Source of the DNA: Sphingobacterium gobiense
Lineage (GTDB): Bacteria > Bacteroidota > Bacteroidia > Sphingobacteriales > Sphingobacteriaceae
Reading direction: 5' to 3'
NCBI RefSeq assembly: GCF_002980575.1
Contig: NZ_PVBS01000005.1
Coordinates: forward strand, 62,001 to 126,000
DNA length: 64,000 nt
Numbering within the stretch: the stretch's first letter is position 1; each line of letters begins with the position of its first letter. The notes beneath the pieces were generated by a model, which saw only the letters and a list, made by a program, of their open reading frames with translations, did not search any database and was not told the origin of the DNA. Shown in pieces: positions 9,333 to 17,718 of this stretch. The position numbers were made by a program, and so were the translations under genes.

Positions 9333-9887
9333 TTATTTTTTAGCTGATTTACCTGCTTTTCTTCTTAATACTTCACCCGCAAACTTAACGCCTTTTCCTT
9401 TGTAAGGCTCTGGTTTGCGGAAACTACGGATCTTTGCAGCAACCTGACCGATCAACTGCTTGTCTGCACTTTCCAACGTGATGGTAGGGTTTTTACCTTT
9501 TTCTGCGGTAGTTGTTACTTTAATTTCCTTTGGCAATATAAAAACAATCGGGTGAGAGAAACCTAAGGCTAACTCCAATGTATTACCTGTACTTGTTGCA
9601 CGGTAACCTACACCGACTAGTTCTTGTGTAGTCTTGTATCCTTCAGTAACGCCTAAAACCATATTATTGATTAAGGCACGGTACAAACCATGTAATGATT
9701 TGTGTCTTTTTTGTTCGGTAGGGCGTGTAACTACAATCTGACCGTCTTCTTGTTTAACGGTGATGTCGCTGTCTACCTGTTGCGTTAATTCGCCTTTTGG
9801 TCCTTTTACTGTTACCAGATTTTTCTCTGATACAGTAATCGTTACTCCCGAAGGAATAGCGATAGGCGCTTTTCCAATTCTTGACAT
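9333..9887 (-). CDS. rplF: 50S ribosomal protein L6
   Basis: Large-subunit protein near the GTPase-associated centre, made of two related L6 domains (about residues 10-80 and 90-165). [15 protein letters not shown] at the start and the C-terminal signature [21 protein letters not shown] are diagnostic. Length 184 aa. Confidence 0.98.
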   Translation of the reverse strand: MSRIGKAPIAIPSGVTITVSEKNLVTVKGPKGELTQQVDSDITVKQEDGQIVVTRPTEQKRHKSLHGLYRALINNMVLGVTEGYKTTQELVGVGYRATSTGNTLELALGFSHPIVFILPKEIKVTTTAEKGKNPTITLESADKQLIGQVAAKIRSFRKPEPYKGKGVKFAGEVLRRKAGKSAKK

Positions 9888-9908
9888 TTCTTTGTGTTTT
9901 TACCTAGA

Positions 9909-10307
9909 TTAATAAACGTAACATAAAACCTCACCACCTACGTTTTGCAGACGGGCTTCTTTATCTGTCATCACACCTTTAGATGTAGACAAGACAGCAA
10001 TACCCAAGCCGTTCAAAACGCGAGGCATGTTTTCAACACCTGCATACTTTCTTAAACCAGGTTTACTCACACGTGTCAATGTGCGAATAGCCGGAATTTT
10101 GCTAATTGGATGGTACTTCAAAGCTATTTTGATGCTACCTTGAGGTCCGTTTTCATCGAATTTGTAATTAGCAATGTAACCTTTATCAAAAAGAACTTTG
10201 GTAATCTCTTTTTTAAGGTTCGATGCAGGAATTTCAACAACCCTGTGGTTGGCCTTAATGGCATTCCTTACTCGTGTAAGGTAATCCGCTATTGGATCTG
10301 TATTCAT
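9909..10307 (-). CDS. rpsH: 30S ribosomal protein S8
   Basis: Central-domain 16S rRNA-binding protein. MNTDPIADYLTRVRNA at the start and GLGIAVLSTSKGVMTDKEA near the end are characteristic. Length 132 aa. In E. coli S8 is the translational repressor of the spc operon. Here rpsH is separated from rpsN by an unusual 224-bp gap that holds a terminator-like hairpin and a candidate promoter. Confidence 0.98.
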   Translation of the reverse strand: MNTDPIADYLTRVRNAIKANHRVVEIPASNLKKEITKVLFDKGYIANYKFDENGPQGSIKIALKYHPISKIPAIRTLTRVSKPGLRKYAGVENMPRVLNGLGIAVLSTSKGVMTDKEARLQNVGGEVLCYVY

Positions 10308-10471
10308 TATATGATTAAAATTATGACAATGGTTTCCATGACTTAATCGAAGCCAAAGACCTATTGTCTGTTAACAAAATTTTCAAAAATAAACCTGCAT
10401 GAACTGTCATTAAAAACAAAATACTAGTTCATGCAAGCTTCATTTCCTTTGTAAGGCAAATTATTTCAATG

Positions 10472-10507
10472 AAAAAACCCGACAAACCCAAATCGGATTT
10501 GCCCGGG
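10472..10507 (-). terminator. Terminator-like hairpin between rpsN and rpsH
   Basis: On the minus strand CCCG and CAAA (10507-10500) can pair with TTTG and CGGG (10485-10478) with a small internal loop, followed directly by six T (10477-10472). A smaller alternative stem CAAAT-CCG-ATTTG is nested in it. The pairing is weaker than in the other terminators of this window, so partial termination or attenuation is more likely than a full stop. Confidence 0.45.
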
Positions 10508-10538
10508 CAAAAGTAAATGTTTTTTTCCTGATTACCAA
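10508..10538 (-). promoter_or_regulatory. Candidate internal promoter driving rpsH onward
   Basis: Minus-strand TTG (plus 10536-10538) and TACTTTTG (plus 10508-10515) are separated by 20 nt, fitting the Bacteroidota consensus. The -33 element lies inside the last codons of rpsN. The predicted start (about 10502) falls inside the 5' arm of the adjacent terminator-like hairpin, so transcripts starting here would not form the full hairpin. Confidence 0.6.
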
Positions 10539-10801
10539 GAAGCTTTTTTCACCCCTGGAATTTTACCGTCCAATGCCATCTCACGGAAAGTTACACGAGA
10601 GATGCCAAATTGACGCATATATCCTTTCGGACGTCCAGTCAATTTACAACGGTTGTGCAAACGTACCGGCGAAGCATTCTTAGGCAATTTATCTAAAGCG
10701 GCATAGTCTCCTGCTGCTTTTAAAGCCGCACGTTTCTCTGCATATTTAGCTACCAATTTCTGACGCTTGATTTCGCGTGCTTTTATTCCTTCTTTAGCCA
10801 T
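10532..10801 (-). CDS. rpsN: 30S ribosomal protein S14 (zinc-free long form)
   Basis: Small-subunit head protein. The 89-residue length and [22 protein letters not shown] identify the long C-minus S14, which lacks the CxxC pairs of zinc-binding S14. Its start codon overlaps the end of rplE by 8 bp, suggesting translational coupling. It is the last gene before the 224-bp gap that divides the block. Confidence 0.98.
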   Translation of the reverse strand: MAKEGIKAREIKRQKLVAKYAEKRAALKAAGDYAALDKLPKNASPVRLHNRCKLTGRPKGYMRQFGISRVTFREMALDGKIPGVKKASW

Positions 10802-11363
10802 TGTTGTTTGAGTTTTGATTTTTGAACGGTAAACCGAATTGTTTCAGTAACTCCAAAGCTTCCACATCATTGTCAGCAGAAGTTACAAAAGTGATATCCA
10901 TACCTTGGATCTTATTGATTTTGTCAATGTTGATCTCAGGAAAGATAATCTGCTCGGTGATACCTAAATTATAGTTACCTCTTCCGTCAAAACCTTTCTC
11001 GTTGATACCACGGAAATCGCGGATACGAGGTAAGGATACAGACACCAAACGGTCAAGGAACTCGAACATATTGTTGTCGCGCAATGTTACACGTGCGCCA
11101 ATAGGCATTCCTTTACGCAATTTAAAGTTAGAAATATCCTTCTTTGATTTTGTAGAAACAGCTTGCTGACCAGTAATTAACGTTAACTCAGCCACAGCGT
11201 TATCAATCAATTTTTTATCAGCAGTAGCAGCGCCGATACCTTGCGATACAACAATCTTCTCCAGCTTCGGAACTTGCATAACGCTTTTATACTGGAACTT
11301 TTCCTTTAGCGCTGTACGGATTTCATCCGCGTATTTCGCTTTTAATCTTGGTACGTAAGTCAT
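10794..11363 (-). CDS. rplE: 50S ribosomal protein L5
   Basis: 5S rRNA-binding protein that contacts S13 and P-site tRNA. The N-terminal pattern [12 protein letters not shown], the region [16 protein letters not shown], and [19 protein letters not shown] are diagnostic. Length 189 aa. It overlaps rplX by 1 bp and rpsN by 8 bp. Confidence 0.98.
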   Translation of the reverse strand: MTYVPRLKAKYADEIRTALKEKFQYKSVMQVPKLEKIVVSQGIGAATADKKLIDNAVAELTLITGQQAVSTKSKKDISNFKLRKGMPIGARVTLRDNNMFEFLDRLVSVSLPRIRDFRGINEKGFDGRGNYNLGITEQIIFPEINIDKINKIQGMDITFVTSADNDVEALELLKQFGLPFKNQNSNNNG

Positions 11364-11707
11364 TATTTAATTTCCTCCCCTGATTTTTTTGCGTAACGAA
11401 CAATTTTGCCATCTGCATTCACACGACGACCGATACGGGTAGGTTCACCTGTTTTAGGGTCGATCAGTGCTAAATTAGAGATGTGGATAGCAGCTTCTTT
11501 CTCAATGATACCACCGTTAGGGTTAGCTGCACTAGGCTTCGTATGCTTTTTTACAATATTAGCGCCTTCTACAACAGCTCTGTTAGTTTCCTTTATAACC
11601 TCTAGAACTTTTCCCTGAACACCTTTAGCGTTACCGGCGATAACTTTCACTAAATCTCCAGCTTTGATTTTGATTTTGTGCGTAGTTGTTTTTTTATTCT
11701 GTGCCAT
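11363..11707 (-). CDS. rplX: 50S ribosomal protein L24
   Basis: Assembly-initiator protein with an N-terminal KOW domain ([21 protein letters not shown]). The following [14 protein letters not shown] and [20 protein letters not shown] segments are standard. Length 114 aa. The stop overlaps the rplE start. Confidence 0.98.
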   Translation of the reverse strand: MAQNKKTTTHKIKIKAGDLVKVIAGNAKGVQGKVLEVIKETNRAVVEGANIVKKHTKPSAANPNGGIIEKEAAIHISNLALIDPKTGEPTRIGRRVNADGKIVRYAKKSGEEIK

Positions 11708-11709
11708 AA

Positions 11710-12078
11710 TTATAAAACCTCCGGTGCTAGTGATACAATCTTCATGAACTGCTTCTCACGTAATTCCCGAGCTACTGGGCCGAAGATACGTGTTCCACGT
11801 GGTTCATCATTATTATTTAACAATACAGCAGCATTGTCATCGAAACGAATGTAAGAGCCATCTTTACGACGGATTTCTTTTTTTGTACGTACGACTACTG
11901 CTTTAGAAACGGTTCCTTTCTTCACGTTTCCTGAAGGCAAAGCGCTTTTCACGGTAACAACAATTTTATCACCGATGGATGCATAACGCTTCCCTGTACC
12001 ACCTAACACACGGATTACTAAAACTTCTTTAGCGCCAGAGTTGTCGGCTACAGTTAATCTTGATTCCTGTTGTACCAT
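11710..12078 (-). CDS. rplN: 50S ribosomal protein L14
   Basis: Highly conserved 23S rRNA-binding protein at the subunit interface. [19 protein letters not shown] and [20 protein letters not shown] are diagnostic, and the C-terminus [15 protein letters not shown] is typical. Length 122 aa. Its start overlaps the rpsQ stop by 1 bp. Confidence 0.99.
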   Translation of the reverse strand: MVQQESRLTVADNSGAKEVLVIRVLGGTGKRYASIGDKIVVTVKSALPSGNVKKGTVSKAVVVRTKKEIRRKDGSYIRFDDNAAVLLNNNDEPRGTRIFGPVARELREKQFMKIVSLAPEVL

Positions 12079-12332
12079 TATTTAGCCCTTTCTAATATTT
12101 CAACCAATCTCCAGTTCTTTGTTTTACTCAGCGGACGAGTTTCCATGATTAATACCGTATCGCCGATACCGCAGGTATTTGTTTCGTCATGAGCCTTAAA
12201 TTTAGTAGTTTTTTTTACGAACTTACCATAGATAGGATGTTTTACTTTACGTTCAACAGCTACTACGATAGATTTGTCCATTTTGTTGCTAACTACCAAG
12301 CCGATTCTTGTTTTTCTTAAATTTCTTTCCAT
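12078..12332 (-). CDS. rpsQ: 30S ribosomal protein S17
   Basis: OB-fold protein of the 30S body. The motifs [18 protein letters not shown] and [19 protein letters not shown], then [16 protein letters not shown], match bacterial S17. Length 84 aa. It follows rpmC by 15 bp. Confidence 0.98.
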   Translation of the reverse strand: MERNLRKTRIGLVVSNKMDKSIVVAVERKVKHPIYGKFVKKTTKFKAHDETNTCGIGDTVLIMETRPLSKTKNWRLVEILERAK

Positions 12333-12347
12333 TTTTCGACTTTACAT

Positions 12348-12566
12348 TTATGCCTCAGCGGCTGTTTTGGATTCCGCAGCAATTCTACGTTTTGAAATCT
12401 CTGTCGAGATACGAGCGATAGTTTTGCGCGCTGCTTTGATCGCATTAGGGTTCTCAATAGCAGAAACAGCATGTGCAAATTTCAACTTGTTAAGAGCAGT
12501 CTTCTCTTGTCCGAGACGAGCTGTAAGTTCCTCTTGTGATAATTCGGTAATTTCTGAATTCTTCAT
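12348..12566 (-). CDS. rpmC: 50S ribosomal protein L29
   Basis: A 72-residue helical protein near the exit tunnel, a neighbour of trigger factor and SRP sites. It has the L29 pattern: ELSQEELTARLGQEKTALNKLKFAHAV followed by NPNAIKAARKTIARISTEI (two runs of one continuous match, split here). An Ala-rich tail extends it slightly. It lies between rplP and rpsQ in the usual order. Confidence 0.96.
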   Translation of the reverse strand: MKNSEITELSQEELTARLGQEKTALNKLKFAHAVSAIENPNAIKAARKTIARISTEISKRRIAAESKTAAEA

Positions 12567-12659
12567 TTTCTTTCAGTGTTGTGTGGGTTATCAATCAGCT
12601 TCATGTGTATCTTGTGGGTAACGGCCACAAAATCCAAACCAATTGACATTACCAACGTT

Positions 12660-13082
12660 TTATGCTTCTGCGTAGTCTCTACGTATAACAAACTTTGTTT
12701 GAACCGGCAATTTTTGAGCGGCTAAACGTAATGCTTCTTTGGCAATCTCCAAAGGCACACCCTCGGCTTCAAATAACATACGGCCTGGACGCACTACGGC
12801 TACCCAGTATTCCGGAGCTCCCTTACCTTTACCCATACGTACCTCCGCTGGTTTTTTAGTAACGGGTTTGTCAGGGAAAATACGGATCCACACTTGACCT
12901 TCACGTTTCATGTAACGTGTTACGGCGATACGTGCAGCCTCAATTTGACGGCTAGTAATCCATGCTGGCTCCATTGACTTGATACCGAAAGAACCGAAAG
13001 CTAACTCCGCTCCACGAGAAGCGTTACCTTTCATACGGCCTTTCTGCATCTTCCTGAACTTCGTTCTTTTTGGCTGTAACAT
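12660..13082 (-). CDS. rplP: 50S ribosomal protein L16
   Basis: Large-subunit protein near the A-site tRNA elbow. It starts [19 protein letters not shown] and includes [20 protein letters not shown] and [19 protein letters not shown]. Length 140 aa. The 93-bp gap to rpmC contains nothing recognisable. Confidence 0.98.
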   Translation of the reverse strand: MLQPKRTKFRKMQKGRMKGNASRGAELAFGSFGIKSMEPAWITSRQIEAARIAVTRYMKREGQVWIRIFPDKPVTKKPAEVRMGKGKGAPEYWVAVVRPGRMLFEAEGVPLEIAKEALRLAAQKLPVQTKFVIRRDYAEA

Positions 13083-13139
13083 GTTCGTATTTTATTTAAT
13101 CCACCAGCTGGCGGATATTTGTTTTAATCTATTAATTAA

Positions 13140-13928
13140 TTATCCTCTGTTTGAACCACCACGGTTTCCGCCACGATTACTTCCACCACGATTTCCACCA
13201 CGTCCACCACCTTTTCGGTTGTCACGACGATCGCCACCACCTTCGTTTCCACCACGGGTTTTCGTGTTTGACGTTTGTCCGATGTTAGGAGATAAGTCAC
13301 GCTTACCGTAAACCTCACCTTTACAGATCCAGACCTTCACGCCAATCTTACCGTAAGTTGTCAACGCTTCTGCTAATGCATAGTCGATATCGGCACGGAA
13401 TGTGTGCAAAGGTGTTCTTCCTTCCTTATATTGTTCGGTACGAGCCATTTCAGCACCGCCCAAACGACCTGAACACATCACCTTGATGCCCTCTGCACCC
13501 ATGCGCATGGTTGACGCAATCGCCGTTTTCATTGCACGACGGAATGAAATACGTGCTTCTAGTTGCTTAGCAATACCTTCTGCTACCAATTTTGCATCAA
13601 GTTCAGGGCGTTTGATTTCAAAAATGTTGATCTGAACGTCTTTCTTCGTCAATTTCTTCAACTCTTCTTTAATCTTGTCAACTTCTTGACCACCCTTACC
13701 GATAACGATTCCTGGTCTAGCCGTATGGATTGTAACCGTGATGCGTTTCAAAGTTCTTTCAATAACAACCTTTGCTACGCCGCCTTTTGCGATACGTACA
13801 GAAAGATATTTTCTGATCTTTTCGTCTTCAACTAACTTATCAGAATAGTTGTTGCCTCCGAACCAATTAGAATCCCATCCTTTGATGATACCTAATCTGC
13901 TACCTATTGGATTTGCTTTTTGTCCCAT
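13140..13928 (-). CDS. rpsC: 30S ribosomal protein S3 with RGG-rich C-terminal tail
   Basis: Small-subunit protein of the mRNA entry tunnel. The KH domain ([19 protein letters not shown], about residues 73-92) and the C-terminal domain ([20 protein letters not shown]) are typical. After the normal end near residue 215-220 comes a low-complexity tail of about 37 residues, almost only Gly, Arg, Asn and Ser with repeated RGG/RGGN units. E. coli S3 is 233 aa; this one is 262. The tail resembles RGG boxes of RNA-binding proteins; its function is unknown to me. Confidence 0.97.
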   Translation of the reverse strand: MGQKANPIGSRLGIIKGWDSNWFGGNNYSDKLVEDEKIRKYLSVRIAKGGVAKVVIERTLKRITVTIHTARPGIVIGKGGQEVDKIKEELKKLTKKDVQINIFEIKRPELDAKLVAEGIAKQLEARISFRRAMKTAIASTMRMGAEGIKVMCSGRLGGAEMARTEQYKEGRTPLHTFRADIDYALAEALTTYGKIGVKVWICKGEVYGKRDLSPNIGQTSNTKTRGGNEGGGDRRDNRKGGGRGGNRGGSNRGGNRGGSNRG

Positions 13929-13940
13929 TCTTATAATAAA

Positions 13941-14372
13941 TTAGCTGTTTACGTTATTTAAACTATCTACTACCAAAGTTACATGGTTTGAACGTTTACG
14001 AATTCTATAACCACGGCCTTGTGGAGCTGGACGTAATCTCTTCAATTGACGACCGCCCCCTACTTGTATTTCTTTCACATACAAAGCGCTGTCTTCCAAC
14101 GAAGCTCCTTCATTCTTTGCTTCCCAATTCTTGATAGCTGATAATAATAATTTCTCAACACGAGCTGCAGCTTCTTTTCCAGAATGTTTCAAGATGTAAA
14201 GGGCCGCTTCCACTTTTTCGCCACGGATAAGATCTACCACTAAACGCATTTTACGCGGTGAAGTAGGGCAGTTCAATAACTTGGCAGTAGAAGCTCCTCC
14301 TACTTGAGCTTTTTCCTGCTCCTTGCGCTGCCTGATTAAGACAGATTTTTTGAGTTTTTTTGTTGCTTCCAT
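13941..14372 (-). CDS. rplV: 50S ribosomal protein L22
   Basis: Protein lining the peptide exit tunnel. Motifs include [19 protein letters not shown] near the start of the globular domain and [19 protein letters not shown] in the extended tunnel hairpin. The length, 143 aa, includes about 30 extra basic N-terminal residues compared with E. coli. Confidence 0.98.
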   Translation of the reverse strand: MEATKKLKKSVLIRQRKEQEKAQVGGASTAKLLNCPTSPRKMRLVVDLIRGEKVEAALYILKHSGKEAAARVEKLLLSAIKNWEAKNEGASLEDSALYVKEIQVGGGRQLKRLRPAPQGRGYRIRKRSNHVTLVVDSLNNVNS

Positions 14373-14379
14373 TACCTAA

Positions 14380-14646
14380 TTATTTTTTCTTTTCTGCGTG
14401 GCCTTTGAATGTACGCGTAGGCGCGAATTCACCAAGCTTGTGACCAACCATATTTTCCGTTACATAAACAGGGATGAATTTATTCCCGTTGTGCACTGCG
14501 AAGGTATGACCAACAAAATCAGGTGAAATCATAGATCTGCGAGACCATGTTTTGATTACTGATTTCTTGTTTGTTTCATTCATAGAAAGAACTTTTCTTT
14601 CTAAGTTGTGATCGATATAAGGACCTTTTTTAATTGAACGAGCCAT
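14380..14646 (-). CDS. rpsS: 30S ribosomal protein S19
   Basis: Head protein that pairs with S13. [19 protein letters not shown] and [20 protein letters not shown] are diagnostic. Length 88 aa. Its start overlaps the rplB stop by 1 bp and the gap to rplV is 7 bp. Confidence 0.98.
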   Translation of the reverse strand: MARSIKKGPYIDHNLERKVLSMNETNKKSVIKTWSRRSMISPDFVGHTFAVHNGNKFIPVYVTENMVGHKLGEFAPTRTFKGHAEKKK

Positions 14647-15473
14647 TATTTTTTCCTTCTCTCAATGATGTAACGATTCGATATTTTCTTCTTAGAGCGT
14701 GTTTTGAAGCCTTTAGCCAACACACCTGTACGCGAGCGAGGGTGACCTCCTGAAGAACGGCCTTCACCACCACCCATCGGGTGATCGACCGGGTTCATTG
14801 CCACACCACGTACGCGAGGACGACGTCCCAAATGACGTTTGCGACCCGCTTTACCCAATACTTGGTTTGCTTTTTCCGCGTTCGATACAGAACCGATTGT
14901 CGCAACACATGTCGACAAGATCATACGTGTCTCGCCTGAAGGTAATTTAATGATGGCATACTTCCCATCGCGGGCAGATAACTGCGCATACGTACCAGCC
15001 GAACGAGCAATTGAACCTCCTTGCCCAGGATTCAACTCAATATTATGGATAATTGAACCGAGTGGGATATTTGCTAGCGGCAACGTATTGCCTATTTCTG
15101 GGGCTACTTTATCACCTGCTACTATCGTTTGGCCAACTGTTAATCCAGCCGGAGCAATGATGTAACGTTTTTCACCATCAGCATAATGCAATAATGCAAT
15201 ACGCGCGGTACGATTTGGATCGTACTCAATGGTAGCTACTTTTGCAGGGATATCTTTTTTATCGCGTTTGAAATCAATTAATCGGTATACTTTTTTATGT
15301 CCCCCACCGAGATAACGCATAGTCATTTTACCGGACTTATTACGACCGCCTGATTTCTTAACGATACCAACTACTAATGATTTCTCCGGAACGTTAGTTG
15401 TAACGTCCGAGTAGTCAGCACCTACTCTAAAGCGAGTACCAGGGGTAACCGGTTTGAATCTTTTAACTGCCAT
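14646..15473 (-). CDS. rplB: 50S ribosomal protein L2
   Basis: Core 23S rRNA-binding protein required for subunit association and peptidyl transferase activity. The C-terminal motif around the essential histidine ([20 protein letters not shown]) is intact, as are [12 protein letters not shown] and [18 protein letters not shown]. Length 275 aa. It overlaps rpsS by 1 bp. Confidence 0.99.
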   Translation of the reverse strand: MAVKRFKPVTPGTRFRVGADYSDVTTNVPEKSLVVGIVKKSGGRNKSGKMTMRYLGGGHKKVYRLIDFKRDKKDIPAKVATIEYDPNRTARIALLHYADGEKRYIIAPAGLTVGQTIVAGDKVAPEIGNTLPLANIPLGSIIHNIELNPGQGGSIARSAGTYAQLSARDGKYAIIKLPSGETRMILSTCVATIGSVSNAEKANQVLGKAGRKRHLGRRPRVRGVAMNPVDHPMGGGEGRSSGGHPRSRTGVLAKGFKTRSKKKISNRYIIERRKK

Positions 15474-15479
15474 TTTTTA

Positions 15480-15770
15480 TTATAGTGTAGTGTAAAAGTC
15501 AATAGTTTCACCATCTTTCACTGTGATGATGGCTTTTTTATATTTAGGAGCCCTTCCGGATACAAAACCTGCTTTTGTGTAACGGCTTTTTGCTTTACCG
15601 GCAACAACCGCTGTGTTGACCGCCAAAACAGTCACACCGAACATTTCTTCAACAGCTTGTTTGATCTGTATTTTATTAGCTCTGTGATCAACCTTGAAAG
15701 CGTAACGGTTTAATTTCTCCGTCAATAACGAAGCTTTCTCAGTTAAGATAGGTTTTTTGATAATCTCCAT
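15480..15770 (-). CDS. rplW: 50S ribosomal protein L23
   Basis: Exit-tunnel rim protein and docking site for trigger factor and SRP. It starts MEIIKKPILTEKASLLTEK and has VDHRANKIQIKQAVEEMFGV, the core of L23. Length 96 aa. It is separated from rplD by 1 bp and from rplB by 6 bp. Confidence 0.98.
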   Translation of the reverse strand: MEIIKKPILTEKASLLTEKLNRYAFKVDHRANKIQIKQAVEEMFGVTVLAVNTAVVAGKAKSRYTKAGFVSGRAPKYKKAIITVKDGETIDFYTTL

Positions 15771-15771
15771 A

Positions 15772-16401
15772 TTACTTAGCGAATGCTTCCTCCAAAGTTT
15801 TAACAGAATCTGTCGTCAACAAAAGTTTAGTAGCGTTCAATACATCATAAGTATTTAATTCCGCAGCAATGATAACTTTTGTTTTTTTCAAGTTTCTGCT
15901 TGATAAATAAACGTTCTTGTTTTCTGTTGGCAATACGAGAAGTGTCTTCTCATCGGCACAGTTCAATGCATTGATGAACGACACATAGCTCTTGGTTTTG
16001 ATTGCATCGAAGTTTACTTCATCCAATACCAATATGTTGTTCTCTTTAGCTTTGTAGCTCAATGCAGATTTGCGCGCCACCTGCTTCAACTTTTTATTCA
16101 ATTTGAACGAATAGTCGCGGGGTTGCGGGCCAAATACACGACCACCACCGTTAAACAATGGAGATTTGATAGAACCAGCACGGGCACCACCAGTACCTTT
16201 TTGTTTGTGTAATTTACGAGTAGAACCTGCGATTTCGTTACGTTGTTTAGATTTGTGTGTTCCTTGGCGTTGGTTCGCTAGGTATTGTTTCACATCCAAA
16301 TAGATCGCATGGTCGTTTGGCTCTACACCGAATACGGACTCAGGAAGCTGCACCTTGGCACCTGTTTCTTTACCTGATAAATTTAATACATTAACTTCCA
16401 T
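15772..16401 (-). CDS. rplD: 50S ribosomal protein L4
   Basis: Exit-tunnel protein; in E. coli it also regulates the S10 operon. Family motifs: [20 protein letters not shown]-type loop (here [20 protein letters not shown]), then [20 protein letters not shown] and [16 protein letters not shown]. Length 209 aa. It follows rplC by 7 bp. Confidence 0.98.
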   Translation of the reverse strand: MEVNVLNLSGKETGAKVQLPESVFGVEPNDHAIYLDVKQYLANQRQGTHKSKQRNEIAGSTRKLHKQKGTGGARAGSIKSPLFNGGGRVFGPQPRDYSFKLNKKLKQVARKSALSYKAKENNILVLDEVNFDAIKTKSYVSFINALNCADEKTLLVLPTENKNVYLSSRNLKKTKVIIAAELNTYDVLNATKLLLTTDSVKTLEEAFAK

Positions 16402-16408
16402 CTCTCTA

Positions 16409-17026
16409 CTATTTGTCTACGATTACATAAGAACCTTTAGCTCCTGGAACGGAACCATTAACAACAATTAGGTTTTGTTCAGGGTAAACTTTCAAAACCT
16501 GTAAGTTCTGAATCTTCACTCTTTCTCCACCCGTACGACCAGCCATGCGTTTTCCTTTGAATACGCGAGAAGGCCAAGAAGCTGCGCCTAATGAACCCGG
16601 AGCACGTAATCTGTTGTGCTGACCGTGAGTCGCACCACCTACACCGCCAAATCCGTGACGCTTCATCACACCTTGAAAGCCCTTACCTTTGGAAGTACCG
16701 ACTACATCCACATACTCGCCTTCTTCAAAAATAGTGACATCCACTGTTTCACCTAGTTGTTTCTCATCCTCAAAATGCTTGAATTCAACTAGCTTACGCT
16801 TAGGACTAACCCCTGCTTTTGCAAAGTGTCCTTTTAAAGGAGCTGTCGTGTTCTTTTCTTTGGCATCATCATAGCCAAGTTGAACAGCCGAGTAGCCATC
16901 CTTTTCTACCGTACGTATCTGCGTTACCACGCACGGCCCAGCCTCAATTACTGTACAAGGGATGTTTTTCCCTTCCGCATCGAACAGGCTGGTCATTCCT
17001 ACTTTTTTACCAATAATTCCTGACAT
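16409..17026 (-). CDS. rplC: 50S ribosomal protein L3
   Basis: Early-assembly protein near the peptidyl transferase centre. [16 protein letters not shown] at the start and [19 protein letters not shown], then [20 protein letters not shown], are diagnostic; the glutamine methylated by PrmB in other bacteria lies in THGQHNR. Length 205 aa. It is the first gene of this block; rpsJ, which usually precedes it, is not found upstream. A strong Bacteroidota promoter lies 78-108 bp before the start. Confidence 0.98.
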   Translation of the reverse strand: MSGIIGKKVGMTSLFDAEGKNIPCTVIEAGPCVVTQIRTVEKDGYSAVQLGYDDAKEKNTTAPLKGHFAKAGVSPKRKLVEFKHFEDEKQLGETVDVTIFEEGEYVDVVGTSKGKGFQGVMKRHGFGGVGGATHGQHNRLRAPGSLGAASWPSRVFKGKRMAGRTGGERVKIQNLQVLKVYPEQNLIVVNGSVPGAKGSYVIVDK

Positions 17027-17103
17027 CTTATAAATAAATTAATTAATCGTCCATCGAAGCAGTAGGGCTTCGCTCAAGACATACTTTCCCCACAAAGGGA
17101 TTG

Positions 17104-17134
17104 CAAAGGTAGAAAGAATTTTATAAGTATCAAA
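17104..17134 (-). promoter_or_regulatory. Bacteroidota-type promoter of the rplC ribosomal operon
   Basis: Minus-strand TTTG (plus 17131-17134) and TACCTTTG (plus 17104-17111) are separated by 19 nt, a match to TTG-N19-TAnnTTTG. The predicted start near 17098 gives a leader of about 70 nt before rplC, which can form a 6-bp hairpin (CGAAGC 17055-17060 with GCTTCG 17067-17072). That hairpin is a candidate site for autoregulation. Confidence 0.75.
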
Positions 17135-17344
17135 TAGTTAGGGAATTATTTTTTTGCGAAATTGCACCGTTTACGTATGCAGTTAACACTACCTTATTTT
17201 CTTTAGCTTATGTTAATATATTTCGTCCGATACGACACCCCTCTTGGGGTATAAACCTCGCGCAGCAATTTCAAGCATATAACTACACTTAATATCTCAT
17301 TTAATAAAGTGCTGTTATTGATTAATAATTCGGTTATGGATTAA
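17135..17344. other. Non-coding spacer upstream of the ribosomal operon
   Basis: AT-rich sequence between the CoA-binding gene and the rplC promoter. It contains one short hairpin (ACCCC 17237-17241, GGGGT 17246-17250) without a T-run. No ORF, and no clear terminator for the upstream minus-strand genes, was seen. Confidence 0.6.
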
Positions 17345-17704
17345 TCAATACTGCTCTGTATTCAGCATTACAAGCGTACAAGCTTCCACCGCTTCAATTC
17401 CGGCTTCTTCGAGTTTCTGCTTAAGTTCCTCATTCTCTGTACCGGGATTAAAAATAACCCGTTTTGGTTTGGTCTGCAAGATATAATCATAATATACGGA
17501 TTGATTCTGCGGGCCAACATACAGTGTAATCGTATCAATGTCCGTGTGAATAGTACCCGTTGTTTCTATCGGTATTCCTGCTACCTTACCTTCTTTTCTT
17601 CCTACATTCACAATCGGGTATCCTTTGCGAACCAACTTATTTGCCACCAAATAAGCATACCGAGCGGGGTTAGTGCTTGCACCAACAATAAGTGTCTTCT
17701 TCAT
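17345..17704 (-). CDS. CoA-binding domain protein (YccU-like)
   Basis: A 119-residue single-domain Rossmann-fold protein of the CoA_binding_2 family. It opens with the nucleotide-binding pattern KKTLIVGASTNPARYAYLVA and has the conserved NPGTENEE segment and a C-terminal ACTLVML, as in YccU-like proteins. The physiological role of the family is not established; binding of coenzyme A or a related nucleotide is inferred from the fold. It is preceded by 14 bp by the beta-lactamase-fold gene on the same strand. Confidence 0.88.
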   Translation of the reverse strand: MKKTLIVGASTNPARYAYLVANKLVRKGYPIVNVGRKEGKVAGIPIETTGTIHTDIDTITLYVGPQNQSVYYDYILQTKPKRVIFNPGTENEELKQKLEEAGIEAVEACTLVMLNTEQY

Positions 17705-17718
17705 AAATTGAACATAAG

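Noticed and set aside
12979-13311. Pro/Arg-rich plus-strand frame opposite rpsC and rplP
   Set aside because: Its low-complexity sequence is the reverse complement of the RGG repeat of S3; no sign of a gene.
17237-17250. Hairpin ACCCC/GGGGT as terminator of the CoA-binding gene
   Set aside because: The stem is only 5 bp and no T-run follows it on the minus strand.
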